Source of the DNA: Pedobacter sp.
GTDB lineage: Bacteria; Bacteroidota; Bacteroidia; Sphingobacteriales; Sphingobacteriaceae
Direction of reading: 5' to 3'
NCBI GenBank assembly: GCA_028287885.1
Contig: JAQBOT010000137.1
Coordinates: 1 to 6,260 of the forward strand
Length of the DNA stretch: 6,260 bases
Part shown: piece by piece, positions 1 through 5,585 of the stretch
Position numbering within the stretch: the first letter of the stretch is position 1
Layout of the letters: each line of letters opens with the position of its first letter
Notes under the pieces: model-generated
What the model was told of the DNA's origin: nothing
Database searches by the model: none
What the model saw: only the letters and a program-made list of their open reading frames with translations
Translations under genes and position numbers: made by a program

Positions 1-579
1 AAGACCAAATCAGAACTCAGGAAAAGAAGCATTGAACGTAGAAAGACCTTAACGGCTGCGGAACTACATGACCTAAGCCTCAGGTTGCTGGATAACTTTA
101 AAAAGTTTGATCTATCAGCGATAAACACCATACACATCTTCTTACCGATCAAAGAAAAGCAGGAACCCGATACTTTCTTGATTATTGACTGGCTGAAGGC
201 AACACACCCGAACGTAAAGATCATTGTGCCTAAAGCAGACTTTAAAAGTCTGTCTATGTCCCATCACTTATTATCGGATCATCAAGATCTTCAAAAAAAC
301 ATTTTTAATATTCTGGAGCCCCAAACTGCCGTCGTCCATACCGGCGATATAGACCTGGTACTTGTTCCCTTGCTTGCGTTTGACCTGCGTGGATACCGTG
401 TTGGTTATGGAAAGGGTTTTTACGATCGGTTTTTGCGTGGAATAGAGACCATTAAGCTTGGCCTCTCCCTGTTTGAGCCCGTAGAGGAGATAACGGACCC
501 GGATGCATACGATGTTCCCTTAGACTGCTGTATAACGCCTTCTGGCAGGTTCAATTTTAAAGCCGACGTTGGCATTTGA
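1..579 (+). CDS. 5-formyltetrahydrofolate cyclo-ligase (5' end missing)
   Basis: This cytoplasmic enzyme (5-FCL/MTHFS family) uses ATP to convert 5-formyl-tetrahydrofolate to 5,10-methenyl-tetrahydrofolate, returning a storage or inhibitory folate to the one-carbon pool. The frame is open from base 1, so the gene begins outside the window. The first visible residues, KTKSELRKR, match the family's Lys/Arg-rich N-terminus, so probably only one to a few residues are missing. A TTG at 85 could serve as a start but would remove this conserved helix, so I reject it. The signature GYRVGYGKGFYDR (bases about 391-429) is the conserved C-terminal nucleotide/folate-binding loop, preceded by VPLLAFD. The visible 192 residues are near the usual family length of about 185-200. 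The stop lies inside the 3' end of the convergent formimidoylglutamase gene (23-bp overlap). I am confident of the family; the symbol is left blank because names vary (ygfA, fau, MTHFS). Confidence 0.93.
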   Translation, partial: KTKSELRKRSIERRKTLTAAELHDLSLRLLDNFKKFDLSAINTIHIFLPIKEKQEPDTFLIIDWLKATHPNVKIIVPKADFKSLSMSHHLLSDHQDLQKNIFNILEPQTAVVHTGDIDLVLVPLLAFDLRGYRVGYGKGFYDRFLRGIETIKLGLSLFEPVEEITDPDAYDVPLDCCITPSGRFNFKADVGI

Positions 580-1537
580 TGAAGTCGACAACTAGATGAG
601 CAATTAATTTTGCTGTGGATACGGACCTTCTCCCGTCAACAAGGTCGACGGCGGCTTCGGCAAGATGTAGATAAGAGAGCTTTTTGCCTTGAGTAAGCAG
701 AATTCTGCGGATCTCGTCTACGGAGAACCCGGAGGGTGAGGTGGCACTCGAAAGGACGTTATGCAGGGCATCCAGATCAATTTCTAAGCCTAAAGGCTCA
801 GTAAAGGCACTTGAGAAATTATTCCAGCTTGCCTGAACGTTTCCATCTCCGAGTAAATCTTCAAAATAGCTTACAGAAATATTACTGTTGTCGCGGATAA
901 CATCTTGCATGTATTTGGTCAGGTAGCTTTGCTGCAGTCCGAACACGGCATATTTTTCTAGAAAGCCATCCTGTATGGCATAACTAAAGGCGTTTCCGCT
1001 GTGGCGCCCAATTGTTGGTCGCAGGTCTGCATGGGCATCAATGTTTAATACATTTACTTTACTCCCCAGGGCTCTGGAAAACCCTTTTATGATCGGGTAA
1101 GCGTTGTTGTGACCCCCTCCAATAATCACGGGAACTTTCTTTGCCAAAATGATCTGCTGTATGAGGGGGTAAACCTGATCGTCGATGTCGGAAACCGTAT
1201 CGTAGAGGTATTCTGACTCAACAGAAGACAGCGCCGGAAAACGGAAGTATCCAAGGATGAGTAGCTCAGCACCAGGTAAGAAGTCATTTTCCTGCATATT
1301 AAGCAAGGCTTTCAGCGCAGGTTCCCAGGTTGTACTCGCACCAGCGATGCCTTGGTTTGCGGCAATGCCGATATCCTCAGGAATTCCCAGAATGACAAAC
1401 CTAGCTGTACAAGTGGAAAGGTCATCTAAAGAGGAAACTGTTTGAACGTTTTCACCGAGCTTAGTTTCTCCTTCACGCAGGTTGATGCGGCCGGAGATGT
1501 CTTCGTGTGAATAGAGCACCAGGCTTTCAGTTACCAT
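557..1537 (-). CDS. hutG: Formimidoylglutamase (arginase/ureohydrolase family)
   Basis: Predicted to hydrolyse N-formimidoyl-L-glutamate to L-glutamate and formamide, the last step of the hydrolytic histidine-degradation route, in the cytoplasm with two Mn ions. The 326-aa protein has the ureohydrolase metal ligands in order: GGGHN (140-144, H143), NIDAHADLR (165-173; D167, H169, D171) and EIDLDAL (252-258; D254, D256), plus HLAEAA (291-296), which matches the family's substrate-proximal Glu. The usual GGDHS is GGGHN here, but the His ligand is kept. An N-terminal extension of about 45 residues precedes the fold. Specificity for formimidoylglutamate rather than arginine or agmatine is inferred from the neighbour: its ATG overlaps the 3' end of hutI by 7 nt (stop and start within AGTATGGTAA), suggesting translational coupling. 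Its 3' end overlaps the convergent folate gene by 23 bp. Confidence 0.88.
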   Translation of the reverse strand: MVTESLVLYSHEDISGRINLREGETKLGENVQTVSSLDDLSTCTARFVILGIPEDIGIAANQGIAGASTTWEPALKALLNMQENDFLPGAELLILGYFRFPALSSVESEYLYDTVSDIDDQVYPLIQQIILAKKVPVIIGGGHNNAYPIIKGFSRALGSKVNVLNIDAHADLRPTIGRHSGNAFSYAIQDGFLEKYAVFGLQQSYLTKYMQDVIRDNSNISVSYFEDLLGDGNVQASWNNFSSAFTEPLGLEIDLDALHNVLSSATSPSGFSVDEIRRILLTQGKKLSYLHLAEAAVDLVDGRRSVSTAKLIAHLVVDFIKCQRRL

Positions 1538-2775
1538 ACTTTTCCGTTTAAAATAATTGTTTTGATTTGCGATTGTCCGAAGCTGTAAGGAAGATACGCC
1601 AGACCTGGCATCGGTCTGGTGATAAAGAAATTGGCCCTTTTACCCGGGGTAATGCTGCCGACCTGCTCAGAAAGTTCCATTGCAGCGGCTCCGTTGATCG
1701 TTGCGGCATTGATCGCTTCTTCAGGAAGCATTTTCAGTTTAATACAAGCGAGGGATACCACGAAGTTCATGTTTCCAGAGGGTGTTGAACCCGGATTGTG
1801 ATCTGTGGCAATAGCTACCGGGACATTTGCTTTGATTAAACCCCGGGCGTTTGCATAAGGAATGTTTAGGTAGAATGAGCAGGAAGGTAATAAGGTGGCT
1901 ATCGTATTGCTGTTTGCCAAACAATCAACGGCATCCTGATCCAGCGCTTCCAGGTGATCAACGGATAGAGCCTCATGTTTAACCCCCACCTGAACGCCAC
2001 CAGATATGGAAAGCTGATTGGCATGGATTTTTGGCTTTAAGTTATATTTTGCGGCGGCAGTCAGCAGTCGATCGGTTTCATCAGGAGAGAAGAAGCCCTT
2101 TTCACAAAAAGCATCCATGTAGTCGGCCAGACCTTCATTTGCAACCGCTGGCAGCATTTCGTCTATGATCTGTTCCAGGTATCCTTCATGATTATTTTTG
2201 TAGGCTGCAGGATAGGTGTGGGCAGCCAAAAACGACGCTTTGATTGGAATAGGAAAGGATTCTTTTAATCTTCGGATTACCCGCAGCATTTTTAGCTCTG
2301 TTTCTAACGTTAGCCCGTAGCCGCTTTTGATTTCAAGGGCGCCTGTACCCTGAGCGATCATGTCAGTTAACCGCATTGCTGCGGCTTCATACAGGTCCTC
2401 TTCAGTCGCCGACTGCATTTTCAAGGCCGAGTTAAGTATTCCCCCTCCTGCGGCGGCAATATCTTCATAGCTCTTGCCCTTTATCTTCATTACGAACTCT
2501 TCCTCCCTGGAGGCTGCGAATACAATGTGCGAATGGGAATCACACCAGGAAGGAAAGACGTACCCCTGATCTGCGGATAAAACCTGAACATCGTTTGGAA
2601 GACGCGTAGGGAAGTCGGTCATAGAGCCGTAAGCCTCAATCTTAGCGTCTTTACACAAAATCCAGGCGTTATTAAGGCTTAGCAATTGCTGCATTTCCTC
2701 ACCTTTTAGCAACCGCACGTTTGCACCGTGCAGGCCAATTAGTGTGCCGATGTTTGTGATTAGAAGAGTCCCCAT
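1531..2775 (-). CDS. hutI: Imidazolonepropionase
   Basis: Cytoplasmic metal-dependent amidohydrolase that opens the ring of 4-imidazolone-5-propanoate to give N-formimidoyl-L-glutamate, the third step of histidine degradation. The 414 residues match the usual length. Visible landmarks are the metal-binding DSHSH (79-83; H81, H83) followed by IVFAASREEEF, the HutI signature SYEDIAAAGGGIL (102-114), EIKSGYGL (148-155), FLAAHTYP (182-189; H186), IHANQLSISGGV (250-261; H251), DHLE (273-276) and ATDHNPGS (323-330; D325, catalytic/metal Asp). The N-terminal LLITNIGTL and C-terminal ITPGKRANFFI form the small beta-sandwich domain of composite-domain amidohydrolases. It lies 21 nt after xth and overlaps hutG by 7 nt, so its product feeds directly into the next enzyme. 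No Shine-Dalgarno sequence is evident, as is usual in Bacteroidota. hutH and hutU are not in the window. Confidence 0.96.
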   Translation of the reverse strand: MGTLLITNIGTLIGLHGANVRLLKGEEMQQLLSLNNAWILCKDAKIEAYGSMTDFPTRLPNDVQVLSADQGYVFPSWCDSHSHIVFAASREEEFVMKIKGKSYEDIAAAGGGILNSALKMQSATEEDLYEAAAMRLTDMIAQGTGALEIKSGYGLTLETELKMLRVIRRLKESFPIPIKASFLAAHTYPAAYKNNHEGYLEQIIDEMLPAVANEGLADYMDAFCEKGFFSPDETDRLLTAAAKYNLKPKIHANQLSISGGVQVGVKHEALSVDHLEALDQDAVDCLANSNTIATLLPSCSFYLNIPYANARGLIKANVPVAIATDHNPGSTPSGNMNFVVSLACIKLKMLPEEAINAATINGAAAMELSEQVGSITPGKRANFFITRPMPGLAYLPYSFGQSQIKTIILNGKVW

Positions 2776-2796
2776 ATAGCTCTAATGTACCAAAAA

Positions 2797-3567
2797 CTAG
2801 ATGTTTAATTCCAGTAAAACCGGACAGTGGTCAGAATGCATGGCATCTGGTAAGATCTTAACGCTTTTAAGGCGCTCTAGCATTGGTTCTGTTGCCAGAT
2901 GATAATCGATCCGCCATCCAAGGTTCTTGCCTCTTGAGCCAGCTCTAAAGCTCCACCAGGTGTAATGATGTGGGTCTTTATTAAAGTGCCGGAAGGAATC
3001 GACGAAACCCCGTTTTAGAAACAGGTCCAACCATTCCCGTTCTTCCGGTAGAAAGCCCGAAGACTTGGCATTAGACTTCGGATTATGGATGTCCATTGGC
3101 GTATGGCAGATGTTGTAGTCGCCAGAGATGATCAGGTTTGGAAACTCTTTTCTTAGCTCATCGATATACCCGTCGAAGAATTTCATGAACTCGTATTTCT
3201 TACCCTGACGGTCTTCTCCACTTGATCCGGAAGGCATATAGAGGCTCATTACAGAGAAATCATCGAAGTCGGCCCGGAGAATGCGTCCTTCCTTATCGAT
3301 CCATTCTTCGCCACAGCCATAAGCAACATGGTTCGGCTTCTTTTTCGAAAATATGGCAACGCCGCTGTAGCCTTTTTTCTCTGCCGGAAACCAGTAGTGA
3401 TGATAGCCGAGCTGTTCTATAAGCACGATGATCTCTGGTATTTGCTCTGGCAAGGCTTTCACCTCCTGGAGACAAATCAGATCAGCGTCCGTAGACTGCA
3501 GCCAGCCAAAGAAGTTCTTGCTGCTTGCAGAGCGGATTCCGTTGACATTGTATGATATGATCTTCAT
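2797..3567 (-). CDS. xth: Exodeoxyribonuclease III / AP endonuclease
   Basis: Base-excision-repair nuclease of the exonuclease III/ExoA/APE1 family. It incises DNA 5' of abasic sites and removes 3' blocking groups, acting on chromosomal DNA with Mg2+. The 256-aa protein carries the full catalytic set of the endonuclease/exonuclease/phosphatase fold: YNVNGIRSA (6-14, N7), LQEVKA (33-38, E35), LYMPSG (109-114, Y110), SGDYN (148-152; D150, N152), WRIDYHL (218-224, D221) and SDHCPV (245-250; D246, H247). No key residue is missing, and the length is close to that of E. coli ExoIII (268 aa). The ATG follows the stop of the upstream cyclophilin gene by one nucleotide (TAAAATG), and hutI starts 21 nt after its stop, so it sits inside a four-gene transcript. 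The link to histidine catabolism is probably positional only. Confidence 0.95.
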   Translation of the reverse strand: MKIISYNVNGIRSASSKNFFGWLQSTDADLICLQEVKALPEQIPEIIVLIEQLGYHHYWFPAEKKGYSGVAIFSKKKPNHVAYGCGEEWIDKEGRILRADFDDFSVMSLYMPSGSSGEDRQGKKYEFMKFFDGYIDELRKEFPNLIISGDYNICHTPMDIHNPKSNAKSSGFLPEEREWLDLFLKRGFVDSFRHFNKDPHHYTWWSFRAGSRGKNLGWRIDYHLATEPMLERLKSVKILPDAMHSDHCPVLLELNI

Positions 3568-3568
3568 T

Positions 3569-4267
3569 TTATGATGTTTTAATCCGGCTTAATTCCTTTT
3601 CAAGCTTCTTTGCTTGTCGCCTTTTAAGCACAGATACTTTTATTTTTACGTCGTGATTTGGCCGGTCGTTCGGGTCTGTCAGCAAAGCCGCAACCTGATC
3701 TACCAGCTCTAAACCTTTCACCACCTCTCCAAATACGGTATAGTTGTGATCCAGATGCGGTGCGCCGCCGATCGTCTTGTAGACTTCCCGCTGATACTCT
3801 GGCAACCTGAACTTTAATCTTTTTTCTTCAAGGGCTGCGAGCTGTTCTTCCGTAAAGGTTTTACCCTGTACAATGTAGAACTGGCATCCGCTCGATGCCT
3901 TTTCAGGATTGTTATCCCTTGCTGCTGCCAATGCGCCTTTCTTGTGGAACAGGCTGTCGCGAAACTCCGCAGGGATGGTGTAACCTACATCGCCTTCCCC
4001 CAATGGAACTCCAGCCTTGGGATGGCGCGAATCTGGATCCCCGCCCTGGATCATGAAGCTTTTGATTACCCGGTGAAACAAGGTTCCATCATAAAAATGG
4101 GCCTTGCTTAGCTTTAGGAAATTGGCAGTATGTAGGGGTGTTTCGTTGTACAGCATTACAATGCATTCACCCATATCCGTGCTGATGCGCACATATTTAT
4201 GCTTTGGCTTGGCCGCAAACACGTTTAAACAAGTAAAAGCAAGGAGAAGGCAAAGAAGTTTTTTCAT
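3569..4267 (-). CDS. Secreted cyclophilin-type peptidyl-prolyl cis-trans isomerase
   Basis: Predicted to catalyse cis-trans isomerisation of prolyl bonds and so help fold exported proteins. An N-terminal signal peptide (residues 1 to about 19: KK, hydrophobic core LLCLLLAFTCL, then VFAA) places it in the periplasm. Cys13 does not sit in a convincing lipobox, so I favour signal peptidase I. The cyclophilin core shows LFHRVIKSFMIQGGDP (63-78, catalytic Arg in FHRV), GALAAAR (111-117), SSGCQFYI (126-132 region) and YTVFGEVVKGLELVD (176-190). Between the last two lies a charged insertion (about 135-170), which I recall in Bacteroidota cyclophilins. The C-terminus (about 215-232) is Lys/Arg/Glu-rich. 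At 232 aa it is longer than minimal cyclophilins of about 165 aa, as expected from the signal, insertion and tail. It is the first gene of the minus-strand run, and its promoter should lie in 4268-4572. Confidence 0.93.
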   Translation of the reverse strand: MKKLLCLLLAFTCLNVFAAKPKHKYVRISTDMGECIVMLYNETPLHTANFLKLSKAHFYDGTLFHRVIKSFMIQGGDPDSRHPKAGVPLGEGDVGYTIPAEFRDSLFHKKGALAAARDNNPEKASSGCQFYIVQGKTFTEEQLAALEEKRLKFRLPEYQREVYKTIGGAPHLDHNYTVFGEVVKGLELVDQVAALLTDPNDRPNHDVKIKVSVLKRRQAKKLEKELSRIKTS

Positions 4268-4284
4268 TAGAGAATTTGTGTTTC

Positions 4285-4408
4285 CATTATTATGATGCTT
4301 GTTAAGCGATTTCCTTACTGTTGCATATGATGGCGCTAGTTAAGCAATTTATTACCGTTTTCCATTCGGTGCGAATTGCGCTATTTGATCACAGAATCAT
4401 TATTATGA
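4285..4408. repeat. Short direct repeats in the divergent promoter region
   Basis: The 11-mer CATTATTATGA occurs exactly at 4285-4295 and 4398-4408. Between these copies a second pair occurs: GTTAAGCGATTT (4301-4312) and GTTAAGCAATTT (4339-4350), 11 of 12 identical and 38 bp apart. Their position between two divergent transcription units would suit regulator-binding sites. They are short and AT-rich, so chance is a real alternative. Confidence 0.35.
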
Positions 4409-4454
4409 ACCTTTTTATGCAATTTTCTTACCCTTTCAAGCGTCTTTATTGTCG

Positions 4455-4487
4455 TTTGCAATAGTGAATTTCGCTAAGTTAATTTTA
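4455..4487 (+). promoter_or_regulatory. Candidate Bacteroidota promoter (-33/-7) for the metal cassette
   Basis: TTTG at 4455-4458 is followed after 21 nt by TAATTTTA at 4480-4487, which matches the Bacteroidota -7 consensus TAnnTTTG at all fixed positions but the last. The -33 element consensus is TTG/TTTG with roughly 19-21 bp spacing, so both parts fit. Transcription would begin near 4491-4494, giving a leader of about 80 nt before the ATG at 4573. The DNA is AT-rich, so random matches are easy, and the call is tentative. Confidence 0.3.
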
Positions 4488-4558
4488 TTTCTGTTTTTCT
4501 GGAAAGTCACCTCCTTAAATAGCTGATATTCTGCTTCTTTTTAAATAAAAAAAATGTA

Positions 4559-4566
4559 TAAATTTG
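4559..4566 (+). promoter_or_regulatory. Alternative -7 element TAAATTTG just before the ATG
   Basis: TAAATTTG matches TAnnTTTG perfectly and ends 6 nt before the ATG at 4573. I see no TTG-type -33 element at the proper distance upstream (the region is CTTCTTTTTAAATAA). If used, transcription would begin at or within a few bases of the start codon and the mRNA would be leaderless or nearly so. It overlaps the alternative TTG start at 4564. Confidence 0.25.
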
Positions 4567-4572
4567 AAGCAG

Positions 4573-4971
4573 ATGAAATTGCGTCAGAAATCAGCACTAG
4601 CCCTTTGTGTCTTTTACGTACTAAGCGTAATAGGCCTTGCTGTAAGTCTGCATTTTTGTGACAACAACCTTTCTTCCATCAGCTTAGCCGACACGGCAAA
4701 ATGTACGAGCTGTGGTGCCGACAAGAAAGTTACCAAGGCTGATCATTGCTGTAAAAACACATCTTTAGAGGTTAAAGTCAAAGATTCACACCAGGCGGTA
4801 AGTAAAGTTAGCTTACCAGAAAATTACAGCATCAGCTTATTTCTAGGGCCAATTATCTCGCAATTTATCTCTGCGGTTTTTCCAAGGACATTCAGTATGA
4901 TTGCCGGGAAAGCACCACCGCTCTCCGCCCGACAGGCCTTGTACATCTTCAATTGCGTTTTCAGAAATTAG
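4573..4971 (+). CDS. Small Cys-rich HYC_CC_PP-like envelope protein
   Basis: A 132-residue protein of unknown biochemical function, resembling the small Bacteroidota proteins named for HYC, CC and PP motifs. Visible features are a basic N-terminus (MKLRQK), one hydrophobic segment (about 8-26) acting as membrane anchor or uncleaved signal, HFC immediately after it (H27, C29), a CTSC pair (C44, C47), HCC (H58-C60), a polar middle, a hydrophobic stretch (about 87-103), and a C-terminal KAPP (P115-P116) followed by ALYIFNCVF. The Cys/His motifs lie on the outer side of the predicted anchor and look suited to soft-metal binding or disulfide formation. The next gene encodes an HMA-domain protein, supporting a metal role, but no function is established. 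I chose ATG 4573 because MKLRQK plus a hydrophobic core is a normal signal start; an in-frame TTG at 4564 would add three residues. No Shine-Dalgarno is seen. Confidence 0.8.
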   Translation: MKLRQKSALALCVFYVLSVIGLAVSLHFCDNNLSSISLADTAKCTSCGADKKVTKADHCCKNTSLEVKVKDSHQAVSKVSLPENYSISLFLGPIISQFISAVFPRTFSMIAGKAPPLSARQALYIFNCVFRN

Positions 4972-5042
4972 AGTAGGAATGAGTTTTTCTGCGCTTGGCA
5001 GTAATGCGGCGTATTCAAATTTATTTACACTAATTACTCATC

Positions 5043-5579
5043 ATGAAAACGATCAAATTTTCTATACTGTTATTTCTATTCTTTGCTGCTGCTACTGCAT
5101 CGGCACAACAAATTTCAAAGGCTGAACTTCAAGTTACTGGCTTAACCTGCTCCATGTGCGCGAAAGCAACAGAGACAGCTTTAAATAGTCTGGATTTCGT
5201 AGGTGATATTAAGCCCGATCTAAACAAAAATCTCTTCACTATAAGCTTTAAAAGCGATAAGAAGGTTAATCTGGACCTGATTAGAAAGAAGGTGGAAGAA
5301 GCGGGCTTTTCCATTGGTCATTTAACTGCAACCATCAATTTCAACAATGTTAAGGTTGACGAGAATGGCCGTGCAGCTGCAGACGGAAACACCTACCAGT
5401 TCATTAATACAGCAAAAAAGGTTCTGAACGGACCTGTAAAAGCTGTTGTAGTTGATAAGGACTTCATATCGAACGCATCCTTCAAGAAGAATCTTGCTTC
5501 TTTAAAGTTAGGTTCGTATGCAAGCGGTACGGCACTTGTAGACGGCCGCAAAACCCGCGTTTATCATCTAAGCATTTAA
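5043..5579 (+). CDS. Secreted heavy-metal-associated (HMA) domain protein
   Basis: Predicted periplasmic metal-binding protein, probably a chaperone or scavenger of copper or another soft metal. The 178 residues begin with a signal peptide (KTIKFSILLFLFFAAATASA, cleavage likely after ASA at residue 21). An HMA ferredoxin-like domain follows (about 26-95), with the metal loop GLTCSMCAKA (33-42; C36, C39) in place of the usual GMTCxxC, and the typical end KKVEEAGFSI. Residues about 96-178 form a second region, beginning INFNNVKVDENG and ending RKTRVYHLSI. I do not recognise this region; it looks beta-rich and has no Cys, so it does not extend the site. The gene starts 71 nt after the HYC_CC_PP-like gene and ends 6 nt before the outer-membrane protein gene, so the last two are almost certainly cotranscribed. 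Cytosolic copper chaperones of this family lack a signal peptide, which makes the export notable. The metal identity is inferred. Confidence 0.87.
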   Translation: MKTIKFSILLFLFFAAATASAQQISKAELQVTGLTCSMCAKATETALNSLDFVGDIKPDLNKNLFTISFKSDKKVNLDLIRKKVEEAGFSIGHLTATINFNNVKVDENGRAAADGNTYQFINTAKKVLNGPVKAVVVDKDFISNASFKKNLASLKLGSYASGTALVDGRKTRVYHLSI

Positions 5580-5585
5580 CTTCAA

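Larger units (their letters stand above)
4268..4572. other. Divergent AT-rich intergenic region
   Basis: This stretch of about 305 bp separates the minus-strand cyclophilin-xth-hutIG run from the plus-strand metal-handling genes. I see no convincing coding frame and no tRNA-like or other structured RNA. It is clearly AT-richer than the flanking genes, especially at 4440-4565. As the only spacer between two divergent units it should contain both promoters. I can propose plus-strand promoter elements at 4455-4487 and 4559-4566, but found no good TAnnTTTG match on the minus strand for the cyclophilin gene. It also holds short direct repeats (CATTATTATGA twice, GTTAAGC twice). Confidence 0.7.

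Noticed and set aside
85..579. Folate cyclo-ligase starting at the TTG at 85
   Set aside because: The same frame is open to base 1 and encodes the conserved N-terminal KSELRKR segment, so the gene is truncated by the window edge and does not start internally.
584..648. Two GTCGAC palindromes and the GCAATTAATTTTGC inverted repeat near the convergent 3' ends, considered as a terminator
   Set aside because: They lie inside hutG coding sequence, the stem is only about 4 bp, and no U-tract follows on either strand.
1257..1924. Several short frames antisense to or out of frame with hutG and hutI
   Set aside because: All lie within genes with full family motifs and are low-information shadows of them.
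3222..3555. Short frames opposite to or out of frame with xth
   Set aside because: The xth frame carries every catalytic motif; the others show none.
3569..4267. Lipoprotein status of the cyclophilin through Cys13
   Set aside because: The residues before the Cys (AFT) do not form a good lipobox, and a standard signal peptidase I site (VFAA) follows.
4268..4572. Riboswitch or small RNA in the intergenic region
   Set aside because: I could find no strong stem-loop or recognisable conserved core; the region is mainly AT-rich and unstructured by eye.
4901..5125. Plus-strand open frame bridging the small Cys-rich gene and the HMA gene
   Set aside because: It overlaps both real genes in another frame and its product has no motif or signal; the flanking genes explain the sequence better.
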